64,000 nt of DNA from Apostichopus japonicus (GCF_037975245.1 NC_092571.1:5354001-5418000), one strand, 5' to 3'. Shown: positions 25,980 to 39,462, counted from the first letter of the stretch. Program-made: numbers and translations. The notes: generated by a model from the sequence alone, not told the origin.

Positions 25980-26761
25980 CTAATGTGCGATACCGAACAA
26001 TCGAATGTTCGGTACCGTACCGAACAATCGAATATGCGGTACCGATCAATCGAATGTGCGGTACCGATCAATCGAATGTTCGGTACCGATCAATCGCATG
26101 TGCGGTACCGATCAATCGAATGTGCGGTATTGATCAATCGAATGTTCGGTACCGATCAATCGAATGTGCGGTACCGATCAATCGAATGTTCGGTATCGAT
26201 CAATCGAATGTTCGGTACCGATCAATCGAATGTTCGGTACCGATCAATAGAATGTTCGGTACCGATCAATCGAATGTTCGGTACCGATCAATCGAATGTG
26301 CGGTACCGATCAATCATATATGCGGTACACATCAATCGAATGTTCGGTACCGATCAATCGAATGTGCGGTACCTATTAATCGAATGTGCGGTACCGATCA
26401 ATCGAATGTGCGGTACCGATCAATCGAATGTTCGATACCGATCAATCGAATGTGCGGTACCGGACAATCGAAAATGCGGTACCGAACAATCGAATATGCG
26501 GTACCGATGAATCGAATGTGCGGTACCGATCAATCGAATGTGCGGAACCGATCAATCGAATGTTCGGTACCGTACCGATGAATCGAATGTGCGGTACCGA
26601 TGAATCGAATGTGCGGTACCGATCAACTAATGTGCGTTACCGAACAATCGAATGTGCGGTACCGATCAATCATATATGCGCTACACATCAATCGAATGTT
26701 CGGTACCGATCAATCGAATGTGCGGTACCGATGAATCGAATGTGCGGTACCGATCAATCGA

Positions 26762-27025
26762 ATGTGCGGTACCGATCAATCGAATGTTCGCTACCGATCA
26801 ATCGAATGTGCGGTACCGATCAATCGAATGTGCGTTATTGATCAATCGAATGTGCGGTACCGATCAATCGAATGTGCGGTACCGAACAATCGAATGTGCG
26901 GTACCGAGCAATCGAATGTGCGGAACCGATCAATCGAATGTGCTGTACCGATCAATCGAATGTGCGGTACCGATCAATCGAATGTGCGGTACCGATCAAT
27001 CGAATGTGCGGTACGGATCAACTAA
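26762..27025. repeat. B-core block (about 264 bp), first of about 15 copies
   Basis: This block of twelve units carries, in order, TTCGCTACC, GCGTTATTG, a GAAC unit, CCGAGCAATC, GTGCTGTACC and three near-consensus units, and ends at CGGTACGGATCAACTAATG. Matching blocks start near 28,573, 29,569, 32,272, 40,372, 42,371, 43,919, 45,918, 46,929 (partial), 49,566, 52,313, 55,882, 58,629, 61,191 and 62,690. Copy-specific changes help trace lineage: AACGTGCG near 28,639, CGATTG in the 42,371 and 45,918 copies, and CTATCAAC in place of GGATCAAC near 61,443. Confidence 0.85.
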
Positions 27026-27447
27026 TGTGCGATACCGAACAATCGAATGTGCGGTACCGATCAATCGAATGTGCGTTACCGATCAATCGAATGTGCGGTA
27101 TTGATCAATCGAATGTGCGGTACCGATCAATCGAATGTTCGGTACCGATCAATCGAATGTGCGGTACCGTTCAATCGAATGTTCGGTACCGATCAATCGA
27201 ATGTGCGTTACCGATCAATCGAATGTGCGGTATTGATCAATCGAATGTGCGGTACCGATCAATCGAATGTTCGGTACCGATCAATCGAATGTGCGGTACC
27301 GTTCAATCGAATGTTCGGTACCGATCAATCGAATGTGCGGTACCGATGAATCGAATGTGAGGTATTGATCAATCGAATGTTCGGTACCGATCAATCGAAT
27401 GTGCGGTACCGATCAATCGAATGTGCGGAACCGATCAATCGAATGTT

Positions 27448-27474
27448 CGGTTCGGTACCGATGAATCGAATGTG
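27448..27474 (+). repeat. 27-bp monomer with TTCGG duplication
   Basis: The unit begins CGGTTCGGTACCG, a 5-bp insertion different in sequence from the usual CGGTACCGTACCG form. The same form occurs at 30,255-30,281 and 30,967-30,993, and I saw it nowhere else. Its three copies therefore mark one lineage inside the B segment. The two later copies are 712 bp apart, matching the local duplication. Confidence 0.85.
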
Positions 27475-29861
27475 CGGTACCGATCAATCGAATGTGCGGT
27501 ACCGATCAACTAATGTGCGATACCGAACAATCGAATGTGCGGTACCGAACAATCGAATGTGCGGTACCGAACAATCGAATATGCGGTACCGATCAATCAA
27601 ATGTGCGGTACCGATCAACTAATGTGCGATACCGAACAATCGAATGTTCGGTACCGATCAATCGAATGTTCGGTACCGATCAATCGAATGTTCGGTACCG
27701 ATCAATCGAATGTGCGGTATTGATCAATCGAATGTTCGGTACCGATCAATCGAATGTTCGGTATCGATCAATCGATTGTTCGGTACCGATCAATCGAATG
27801 TTCGGTACCGATCAATAGAATGTTCGGTACCGATCAATCGAATGTTCGGTACCGATCAATCGAATGTTCGGTACCGATCAATCGAATGTGCGGTACCGAT
27901 CAATCATATATGCGGTACACATCAATCGAATGTTCGGTACCGATCAATCGAATGTGCGGTACCTATTAATCGAATGTGCGGTACCGATCAATCGAATGTG
28001 CGGTACCGATCAATCGAATGTTCGATACCGATCAATCGAATGTGCGGTACCGGACAATCGAAAATGCGGTACCGAACAATCGAATATGCGGTACCGATGA
28101 ATCGAATGTGCGGTACCGATCAATCGAATGTGCGGAACCGATCAATCGAATGTTCGGTACCGTACCGATGAATCGAATGTGCGGTACCGATCAATCGAAT
28201 GTGCGGTACCGATCAATCGAATGTTCGATACCGATCAATCGAATGTGCGGTACCGGACAATCGAATGTGCGGTACCGATGAATCGAATATGCGTTACCTA
28301 TAATTCGAATGTGCGGTACCGATCAATCGAATGTGCGGTACCGATCAATCATATATGCGGTACACATCAATCGAATGTTCGGTACCGATCAATCGAATGT
28401 GCGGTACCGATTAATCGAATGTGCGGTACCGATCAATAGAATGTGCGGTACCGATCAATCGAATGTTCGATACCGATCAATCGAATGTGCGGTACCGGAC
28501 AATCGAGTGTGCGGTACCGAACAATCGAATATGTGGTACATATGAATCGAATGTGCGGTACCGATCAATCGAATGTGCGGTACCGATCAATCGAATGTTC
28601 GCTACCGATCAATCGAATGTGCGGTACCGATCAATCGAACGTGCGTTATTGATCAATCGAATGTGCGGTACCGATCAATCGAATGTGCGGTACCGAACAA
28701 TCGAATGTGCGGTACCGAGCAATCGAATGTGCGGTACCGATCAATCGAATGTGCTGTACCGATCAATCGAATGTGCGGTACCGATCAATCGAATGTGCGG
28801 TACCGATCAATCGAATGTGCGGTACGGATCAACTATTGTGCGATACCGAACAATCGAATGTGCGGTACCGATCAATCGAATGTGCGTTACCGATCAATCG
28901 AATGTGCGGTATTGATCAATCGAATGTGCGGTACCGATCAATCGAATGTTCGGTACCGATCAATCGAATGTGCGGTACCGTTCAATCGAATGTTCGGTAC
29001 CGATCAATCGAATGTGCGGTACCGATCAATCGAATGTGCGGTATTGATCAATCGAATGTTCGGTACCGATCAATCGAATGTGCGGTACCGATCAATCGAA
29101 TGTGCGGAACCGATCAATCGAATGTTCGGTACCGTACCGATGAATCGAATGTGCGGTACCGATCAATCGAATGTGCGGTACCGATCAACTAATGTGCGAT
29201 ACCGAACAATCGAATGTGCGGTAGCGAACAATCGAATGTGCGGTACCGAACAATCGAATATGCGGTACCGATCAATCAAATGTGCGGTACCGATCAACTA
29301 ATGTGCGGTACCGATTAATCGAATGTGCGGTACTGAACAATAGAATGTGCGGTACCGATCAATCGAATGTGCGATACCGATCAATCGAATATGCGGTACC
29401 GGACAATCGAATGTGCGGTACCGAACAATCGAATATGCGGTACCGATCAATCGAATGTGCGGTACCGATCAATCGAATGTGCGGTACCGATCAACTAATG
29501 TGCGGTACCGAACAATCGAATGTTCGGTACCGTACCGATGAATCGAATGTGCGGTACCGATCAATCGAATGTGCGGTACCGATCAATCGAATGTTCGCTA
29601 CCGATCAATCGAATGTGCGGTACCGATCAATCGAATGTGCGTTATTGATCAATCGAATGTGCGGTACCGATCAATCGAATGTGCGGTACCGAACAATCGA
29701 ATGAGCGGTACCGAGCAATCGAATGTGCGGTACCGATCAATCGAATGTGCTGTACCGATCAATCGAATGTGCGGTACCGATCAATCGAATGTGCGGTACC
29801 GATCAATCGAATGTGCGGTACGGATCAACTAATGTGCGATACCGAACAATCGAATGTGCGG

Positions 29862-31253
29862 TACCGATCAATCGAATGTGCGTTACCGATCAATCGAATG
29901 TGCGGTACCGATCAATCGAATGTGCGGTACCGATCAATCGAATGTTCGGTACCGATCAATCGAATGTGCGGTACCGTTCAATCGAATGTTCGGTACCGAT
30001 CAATCGAATGTGCGTTACCGATCAATCGAATGTGCGGTATTGATCAATCGAATGTGCGGTACCGATCAATCGAATGTTCGGTACCGATCAATCGAATGTG
30101 CGGTACCGTTCAATCGAATGTTCGGTACCGATCAATCGAATGTGCGGTACCGATGAATCGAATGTGCGGTATTGATCAATCGAATGTTCGGTACCGATCA
30201 ATCGAATGTGCGGTACCGATCAATCGAATGTGCGGAACCGATCAATCGAATGTTCGGTTCGGTACCGATGAATCGAATGTGCGGTACCGATCAATCGAAT
30301 GTGCGGTACCGATCAACTAATGTGCGATACCGAACAATCGAATGTGCGGTACCGAACAATCGAATGTGCGGTACCGAACAATCGAATATGCGGTACCGAT
30401 CAATCAAATGTGCGGTACCGATCAACTAATGTGCGATACCGAACAATCGAATGTTCGGTACCGTACCGAACAATCGAATATGCGGTACCGATCAATCGAA
30501 TGTGCGGTACCGATCAATCGAATGTTCGGTACCGATCAATCGAATGTGCGGTACCGTTCAATCGAATGTTCGGTACCGATCAATCGAATGTGCGTTACCG
30601 ATCAATCGAATGTGCGGTACCGATCAATCGAATGTGCGGTACCGATCAATCGAATGTTCGGTACCGATCAATCGAATGTGCGGTACCGTTCAATCGAATG
30701 TTCGGTACCGATCAATCGAATGTGCGTTACCGATCAATCGAATGTGCGGTATTGATCAATCGAATGTGCGGTACCGATCAATCGAATGTTCGGTACCGAT
30801 CAATCGAATGTGCGGTACCGTTCAATCGAATGTTCGGTACCGATCAATCGAATGTGCGGTACCGATGAATCGAATGTGCGGTATTGATCAATCGAATGTT
30901 CGGTACCGATCAATCGAATGTGCGGTACCGATCAATCGAATGTGCGGAACCGATCAATCGAATGTTCGGTTCGGTACCGATGAATCGAATGTGCGGTACC
31001 GATCAATCGAATGTGCGGTACCGATCAACTAATGTGCGATACCGAACAATCGAATGTGCGGTACCGAACAATCGAATGTGCGGTACCGAACAATCGAATA
31101 TGCGGTACCGATCAATCAAATGTGCGGTACCGATCAACTAATGTGCGATACCGAACAATCGAATGTTCGGTACCGTACCGAACAATCGAATATGCGGTAC
31201 CGATCAATCGAATGTGCGGTACCGATCAATCGAATGTTCGGTACCGATCAATC
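29862..31253. repeat. 712-bp direct duplication
   Basis: Positions about 29,862-30,541 match about 30,574-31,253 at a constant offset of 712 bp. Both copies include two CCGTTCAATC units, GATGAATCG, the TTCGG-type 27-bp unit, CAACTAATG units and the CGGTACCGTACCG unit. After the match the first copy runs into a further CCGTTCAATC unit, while the second runs into CGCATG. Around 30.48-30.9 kb this leaves extra CCGTTC-containing subunits, about 130 bp apart, as a by-product. Confidence 0.8.
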
Positions 31254-33461
31254 GCATGTGCGGTACCGATCAATCGAATGTGCGGTATTGATCAATCGAA
31301 TGTTCGGTACCGATCAATCGAATGTTCGGTACCGATCAATCGAATGTTCGGTACCGATCAATCGAATGTGCGGTACCGATCAATCGAATGTTCGGTACCG
31401 ATCAATCGAATGTTCGGTATCGATCAATCGAATGTTCGGTACCGATCAATCGAATGTTCGGTACCGATCAATAGAATGTTCGGTACCGATCAATCGAATG
31501 TTCGGTACCGATCAATCGAATGTTCGGTACCGATCAATCGAATGTGCGGTACCGATCAATCATATATGCGGTACACATCAATCGAATGTGCGGTACCGAT
31601 CAATCGAATGTGCGGTACCTATTAATCGAATGTGCGGTACCGATCAATCGAATGTGCGGTACCGATCAATCGAATGTTCGATACCGATCAATCGAATGTG
31701 CGGTACCGGACAATCGAAAATGCGGTACCGAACAATCGAATATGCGGTACCGATGAATCGAATGTGCGGTACCGATGAATCGAATGTGCGGTACCGATCA
31801 ATGGAATGTTCGGTACCGATTAATCGCATGTGCGGTACCGATCAATCGAATGTGCGGTATTGATCAATCGAATGTTCGGTACCGATCAATCGAATGTGCG
31901 GTACCGATCAATCGAATGTTCGTTACCGATCAATCGAATGTGCGGTACCGATCAATCGAATGTTCGTTACCGATCAATCGAATGTGCGGTATTGATCAAT
32001 CGAATGTTCGGTACCGATCAATCGAATGTTCGGTACCGATCAATAGAATGTGCGGTACCGATCAATCGAATGTTCGATACCGATCAATCGAATGTGCGGT
32101 ACCGGACAATCGAATGTGCGGTACCGAACAATCGAATATGCGGTACCGATCAATCGAATGTGCGGTACCGATCAATCGAATGTGCGGTACCGATCAACTA
32201 ATGTGCGGTACCGAACAATCGAATGTTCGGTACCGTACCGATGAATCGAATGTGCGGTACCGATCAATCGAATGTGCGGTACCGATCAATCGAATGTTCG
32301 CTACCGATCAATCGAATGTGCGGTACCGATCAATCGAATGTGCGTTATTGATCAATCGAATGTGCGGTACCGATCAATCGAATGTGCGGTACCGAACAAT
32401 CGAATGTGCGGTACCGAGCAATCGAATGTGCGGTACCGATCAATCGAATGTGCTGTACCGATCAATCGAATGTGCGGTACCGATCAATCGAATGTGCGGT
32501 GCCGATCAATCGAATGTGCGGTACGGATCAACTAATGTGCGATACCGAACAATCGAATGTGCGGTACCGATCAATCGAATGTGCGTTACCGATCAATCGA
32601 ATGTTCGGTACCGATCAATCGAATGTGCGGTAGAGTTCAATCGAATGTTCGGTACCGATCAATCGAATGTGCGTTACCGATCAATCGAATGTGCGGTATT
32701 GATCAATCGAATGTGCGGTACCGATCAATCGAATGTTCGGTACCGATCAATCGAATGTGCGGTACCGTTCAATCGAATGTTCGGTACCGATCAATCGAAT
32801 GTGCGGTACCGATCAATCGAATGTGCGGTATTGATCAATCGAATGTTCGGTACCGATCAATCGAATGTGCGGTACCGATCAATCGAATGTGCGGAACCGA
32901 TCAATCGAATGTTCGGTACCGTACCGATGAATCGAATGTGCGGTACCGATCAATCGAATGTACGGTACCGATCAATCGAATGTGCGATACCGAACAATCG
33001 AATGTGCGGTACCGAACAATCGAATGTGCGGTACCGAACAATCGAATATGCGGTACCGATCAATCAAATGTGCGGTACCGATCAACTAATGTGCGATACC
33101 GAACAATCGAATGTTCGGTACCGTACCGAACAATCGAATATGCGGTACCGATCAATCGAATGTGCGGTACCGATCAATCGAATGTTCGGTATGGATCAAT
33201 CGCATGTGCGGTACCGATCAATCGAATGTGCGGTATTGATCAATCGAATGTTCGGTACCGATCAATCGAATGTGCGGTACCGATCAATCGAATGTTCGGT
33301 ACCGATCAATCGAATGTGCGGTATTGATCAATCGAATGTTCGGTACCGATCAATCGAATGTTCGGTATCGATCAATCGAATGTTCGGTACCGATCAATCG
33401 AATGTTCGGTACCGATCAATAGAATGTTCGGTACCGATCAATCGAATGTTCGGTACCGATC

Positions 33462-36400
33462 AATCGAATGTGCGGTACCGAACAATCGAAAATGCGGTAC
33501 AAAACAATCGAATGTGCGGTACCGATGAATCAAATGTGCGGTACCGAACAATCGAATGTGCGGTACCGATTAATCGAATGTGCGGTACCGATCAATCGAA
33601 TGTGCGGTACCGATCAATCGAATGTTCGATGGCGATCAATCGAATGCTCCGTACCGTACCAAACAATCGAATGTGCGGTACCGATCAATCGAATGTGCGG
33701 TATTGATCAATCGAATGTTCGGTACCGATCAATCGAATGTTCGGTACCGATCAATCGAATGTTCGGTACCGATCAATCGAATGTTCGGTACCGATCAATA
33801 GAATGTTTGATACCGATCAATCGAATGTTCGGTACCGATCAATCGAATGTGCGGTACCGATCAATCGAATGTGCGGTACCGATCAATCGAATGTTCGATA
33901 CCGATCAATCGAATGTGCGGTACCGAACAATCGAATGTGCGGTACCGAACAATCGAATTTACGGTACCGATCAATCGAATGTGCGGTACCGATCAATCGA
34001 ATGTGCGGTACCGATCAACTAATGTGCGGTACCGAACAATCGAATGTTCGGTACCGTACCGAACAATCGAATATGCGGTACCGATCAATCGAATGTGCGG
34101 TATTGATCAATCGAATGTTCGGTACCGATCAATCGAATGTGCGGTACCGATCAATCGAATGTTCGTTACCGATCAATCGAATGTGCGGTACCGATCAATC
34201 GAATGTTCGGTACCGATCAATCGATTGTTCGGTACCGATGAATCGAATGTGCGGTACCGATCAATCGAATGTGCGGTATTGATCAATCGAATGTTCGGTA
34301 CCGATCAATCGATTGTGCGGTACCGATCAATCGAATGTGCGGTATTGATCAATCGAATGTTCGGTACCGATCAATCGAATGTTCGGTACCGATCAATCGA
34401 ATGTTCGGTACCGATCAATCGAATGTTCGGTACCGATCAATAGAATGTTTGATACCGATCAATCGAATGTTCGGTACCGATCAATCGAATGTGCGGTACC
34501 GATCAATCGAATGTGCGGTACCGATCAATCGAATGTTCGATACCGATCAATCGAATGTGCGGTACCGAACAATCGAATGTGCGGTACCGAACAATCGAAT
34601 TTGCGGTACCGATCAATCGAATGTGCGGTACCGATCAATCGAATGTGCGGTACCGTACCGAACAATCGAATATGCGGTACCGATCAATCAAATGTGCGGT
34701 ACCGATCAATCGAATGTTCGGTACCGATCAATCGCATGTGCGGTACCGATCAATCGAATGGGCGGTATTGATCAATCGAATGTTCGGTACCGATCAATCG
34801 AATGTGCGGTACCGATCAATCGCATGTGCGGTACCGATCAATCGAATGTGCGGTATTGATCAATCGAATGTTCGGTACCGATCAATCGAATGTGCGGTAT
34901 TGATCAATCGAATGTTCGGTACCGATCAATCGAATGTTCGGTATCGATCAATCGAATGTTCGGTACCGATCAATCGAATGTTCGGTACCGATCAATAGAA
35001 TGTTCGGTACCGATCAATCGAATGTTCGGTACCGATCAATCGAATGTGCGGTACCGATCAATCATATATGCGGTACACATCAATCGAATGTTCGGTACCG
35101 ATCAATCGAATGTGCGGTACCTATTAATCGAATGTGCGGTACCGATCAATCGAATGTGCGGTACCGATCAATCGAATGTTCGATACCGATCAATCGAATG
35201 TGCGGTACCGGACAATCGAAAATGCGGTACCGAACAATCGAATATGCGGTACCGATGAATCGAATGTGCGGTACCGATCAATCGAATGTGCGGAACCGAT
35301 CAATCGAATGTTCGGTACCGTACCGATGAATCGAATGTGCGGTACCGATGAATCGAATGTGCGGTACCGATCAACTAATGTGCGATACCGAACAATCGAA
35401 TGTGTGGTACCGTACCGATGAATCGAATGTGCGGTACCGATGAATCGAATGTGCGGTACCGATCAATCGAATGTTCGGTACCGATTAATCGCATGTGCGG
35501 TACCGATCAATCGAATGTGCGGTATTGATCAATCGAATGTTCGGTACCGATCAATCGAATGTGCGGTACCGATCAATCGAATGTTCGTTACCGATCAATC
35601 GAATGTGCGGTACCGATCAATCGAATGTTCGTTACCGATCAATCGAATGTGCGGTATTGATCAATCGAATGTTCGGTACCGATCAATCGAATGTTCGGTA
35701 CCGATCAATCGATTGTGCGGTACCGATCAATCGAATGTTCGGTACCGATCAATCGAATGTGCGGTACCGATCAATCGAATGTGCGGTATTGATTAATCGA
35801 ATGTTCGGTACCGATCAATCGAATGTTCGGTACTGATCAATCGAATGTTCGGTACCGATCAATCGAATGTTCGGTACCGATCAATAGAATGTTCGGTACC
35901 GATCAATCGAATGTTCGGTACCGATCAATAGAATGTTCGGTACCGATCAATCGAATGTTCGGTACCGATCAATCGAATGTTCGGTACCGATCAATCGAAT
36001 GTTCGGTACCGATCAATAGAATGTTTGATACCGATCAATCGAATGTTCGGTACCGATCAATCGAATGTGCGGTACCGATCAATCGAATGTGCGGTACCGA
36101 TCAATCGAATGTTCGATACCGAACAATCGAATTTGCGGTACCGATCAATCGAATGTGCGGTACCGATCAATCGAATGTGCGGTACCGATCAACTAATGTG
36201 CGGTACCGAACAATCGAATGTTCGGTACCGTACCGAACAATCGAATATGCGGTACCGATCAATCAAATGTGCGGTACCGATCAATCGAATGTTCGGTACC
36301 GATCAATCGCATGTGCGGTACCGATCAATCGAATGTGCGGTATTGATCAATCGAATGTTCGGTACCGATCAATCGAATGTGCGGTACCGATCAATCGAAT

Positions 36401-39040
36401 GTTCGTTACCGATCAATCGAATGTGCGGTACCGATCAATCGAATGTTCGTTACCGATCAATCGAATGTGCGGTATTGATCAATCGAATGTTCGGTACCGA
36501 TGAATCGAATGTGCGGTACCGATCAATCGAATGTGCGGTATTGATCAATCGAATGTTCGGTACCGATCAATCGAATGTGCGGTACCGATCAATCGAATGT
36601 GCGGTATTGATCAATCGAATGTTCGTTACCGATCAATCGAATGTTCGGTACCGATCAATCGAATGTTCGGTACCGATCAATCGAATGTTCGGTACCGATC
36701 AATAGAATGTTTGATACCGATCAATCGAATGTTCGGTACCGATCAATCGAATGTGCGGTACCGATCAATCGAATGTGCGGTACCGATCAATCGAATGTTC
36801 GATACCGATCAATCGAATGTGCGATACCGATCAATCATATATGCGGTACGCATCAATCGAATGTTCGGTACCGATCAATCGAATGTGCGGTACCGATCAA
36901 TCGAATGTTCGGTACCGATCAATCGATTGTGCGGTACCGATCAATCGAATGTTCGGTACCGATGAATCGAATGTGCGGTACCGATCAATCGAATGTGCGG
37001 TATTGATCAATCGAATGTTCGGTACCGATCAATCGAATGTGCGGTACCGATCAATCGAATGTGCGGTATTGATCAATCGAATGTTCGGTACCGATCAATC
37101 GAATGTTCGGTACCGATCAATCGAATGTTCGGTACCGATCAATCGAATGTTCGGTACCGATCAATAGAATGTTTGATACCGATCAATCGAATGTTCGGTA
37201 CCGATCAATCGAATGTGCGGTACCGATCAATCGAATGTGCGGTACCGATCAATCGAATGTTCGATACCGATCAATCGAATGTGCGGTACCGAACAATCGA
37301 ATGTGCGGTACCGAACAATCGAATTTGCGGTACCGATCAATCGAATGTGCGGTACCGATCAATCGAATGTGCGGTACCGATCAACTAATGTGCGGTACCG
37401 ATCAATCGAATGTTCGGTACCGTACCGAACAATCGAATATGCGGTACCGATCAATCAAATGTGCGGTACCGATCAATCGAATGTTCGGTACCGATCAATC
37501 GCATGTGCGGTACCGATCAATCGAATGGGCGGTATTGATCAATCGAATGTTCGGTACTGATCAATCGAATGTGCGGTACCGATCAATCGAATGTTCGTTA
37601 CCGATCAATCGAATGTGCGGTACCGATCAATCGAATGTTCGTTACCGATCAATCGAATGTGCGGTATTGATCAATCGAATGTTCGGTACCGATCAATCGA
37701 ATGTTCGGTACCGATCAATCGATTGTGCGGTACCGATCAATCGAATGTTCGGTACCGATGAATCGAATGTGCGGTACCGATCAATCGAATGTGCGGTATT
37801 GATCAATCGAATGTTCGGTACCGATCAATCGAATGTTCGGTACCGATCAATCGAATGTTCGGTACCGATCAATCGAATGTGCGGTACCGATCAATCATAT
37901 ATGCGGTACACATCAATCGAATGTTCGGTACCGATCAATCGAATGTGCGGTACCGATTAATCGAATGTGCGGTACCGATCAATCGAATGTGCGGTACCGA
38001 TCAATCGAATGTTCGATACCGATCAATCGAATGAGCGGTACCGGACAATCGAATGTGCGGTACCGAACAATCGAATATGCGGTACCGATGAATCGAATGT
38101 GCGGTACCGATCAATCGAATGTGCGGAACCGATCAATCGAATGTTCGGTACCGTACCGATGAATCGAATGTGCGGTACCGATCAATCGAATGTTCGGTAC
38201 CGATCAACTAATGTGCGATACCGAACAATAGAATGTGCGGTACCGAACAATCGAATGTGCGGTACCGATCAATCGAATGTGCGGTACCGATCAATCGAAT
38301 GTTCGGTACCGTACCGATGAATCGATTGTGCGGTACCGATCAATCGAATGTGCGGTACCGATCAACAAATGTGCGATACCGAACAATCGAATGTGCGGTA
38401 CCGAACAATCGAATGTGCGGTACCGAACAATCGAATATGCGGTACCGATCAATCGAATGTGCGGTACCGATCAATCGAATGTGCGATACCGATCAATCAT
38501 ATATGCGGTACACATCAATCGAATGTTCGGTACCGATCAATCGAATGTGCGGTACCGATTAATCGAATGTGCGGTACCGATCAATCGAATGTGCGGTACC
38601 GATCAATCGAATGTTCGATACCGATCAATCGAATGAGCGGTACCGGACAATCGAATGTGCGGTACCGAAATATCGAATATGCGGTACCGATGAATCGAAT
38701 GTGCGGTACCGATCAATCGAATGTGCGGAACCGATCAAACGAATGTTCGGTACCGTACCGATGAATCGAATGTGCGGTACCGATCAATCGAATGTTCGGT
38801 ACCGATCAACTAATGTGCGATACCGAACAATCGAATGTGCGGTACCTACCGAACAATCGAATGTGCGGTACCGATCAATCGAATGTGCGGAACCGATCAA
38901 TCGAATGTTCGGTACCGTACCGATGAATCGAATGTGCGGTACCGATCAATCGAATGTGCGGTACCGATCAACTAATGTGCGATACCGAACAATCGAATGT
39001 GCGGTACCGGACAATCGAATGTGCGGTACCGATCAATCGA
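33462..39040. repeat. Diverged copy of the 16.2-22.1 kb segment
   Basis: The match starts at about 16,155/33,462 with offset 17,307. It becomes 16,956 once the 351-bp duplication is passed, then 16,913, 16,869, 16,913 and 16,869. The steps are explained by visible indels. A 43-bp loss (one 21-bp plus one 22-bp unit) lies near 34,650. A 44-bp loss lies near 36,115. An extra 44 bp of GTTCGTTACC repeat lies near 36,400-36,450. Two units around the GTTCAGTACC site of the 20.9 kb copy are missing near 37.85 kb. The segment has only one copy of the 3,482-bp unit, where 19-26 kb has two. Confidence 0.8.
38840..38865 (+). repeat. 26-bp monomer
   Basis: The unit reads CGGTACCTACCGAACAATCG and then AATGTG, four bases longer than the consensus. 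It looks like a CGGTACCGTACCG 27-bp unit with one G lost at the duplication joint. I saw no second copy, so it is private to this copy and useful for distinguishing it from its relatives at 21.97 and 25.45 kb, which have a plain 22-bp unit here. Confidence 0.8.
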
Positions 39041-39462
39041 ATGTGCGGTACCGATCAACTAATGTGCGATACCGAACAATCGAATGTGCGGTACCGGACA
39101 ATCGAATGTGCGGTACCGAACAATCGAATATGCGGTACCGATCAATCAAATGTGCGGTACCGATCAACTAATGTGCGATACCGAACAATCGAATGTTCGG
39201 TACCGTACCGAACAATCGAATATGCGGTACCGATCAATCGAATGTGCGGTACCGATCAATCGAATGTTCGGTACCGATCAATCGCATGTGCGGTACCGAT
39301 CAATCGAATGTGCGGTATTGATCAATCGAATGTTCGGTACCGATCAATCGAATGTGCGGTACCGATCAATCGAATGTTCGGTACCGATCAATCGAATGTT
39401 CGGTACCGAACAATCGATTATGCGGTACCGATCAATCAAATGTGCGGTACCGATCAACTAAT

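Larger units (their letters stand above)
16155..26640. repeat. Subfamily A2 segment
   Basis: From about 16.2 kb the ACAAAAC marker is lost. Its equivalent is GAAAATGCGGTACCGAAC (near 18,308 and 26,470). The start contains a private pair near 16,317-16,362, GATGGCGATC followed by GCTCCGTACCGTACC, whose only other occurrence is near 33,628. This pair anchors the large duplication to the zone beginning at 33.46 kb. The zone also contains the 351-bp and 3,482-bp duplications listed separately. It ends where B-type variants first appear near 26,634. Confidence 0.75.
26640..33461. repeat. Subfamily B segment
   Basis: Several variants not seen in the first 26.6 kb appear together: TGCGTTACCGAAC (26,634), TTCGCTACC (26,787), GCGTTATTG (26,832), CCGAGCAATC (26,903), GTGCTGTACC (26,939), CGGTACGGATCAACTAATG (27,010) and CCGTTCAATC (27,167). 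They recur in fixed order in this zone and in everything after 40.1 kb, but not in 33.5-40.1 kb. A2-like stretches with TATATG dimers are interleaved at 27.6-28.5 and 31.2-32.0 kb. The zone is best described as a mosaic of B blocks inserted among A2 blocks. Confidence 0.75.

Noticed and set aside
26640-33461. Segment B as a foreign insertion.
   Set aside because: Its units have the same 22-bp consensus, orientation and phase as the rest, and A2-like blocks are interleaved. Divergence and amplification within the array explain it better.
31775-33706. Long open frames on the + strand (up to 643 codons here; also 477 codons at 5,869-7,302, 526 at 11,373-12,953 and 515 at 12,999-14,546) as protein genes.
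   Set aside because: All three frames are open at once, the peptide has a strict 22-residue period set by the DNA repeat, and frames begin and end at variant units with no promoter, ribosome site or unique domain. A 22-mer has a fair chance of lacking stop triplets, so openness is not evidence of coding.
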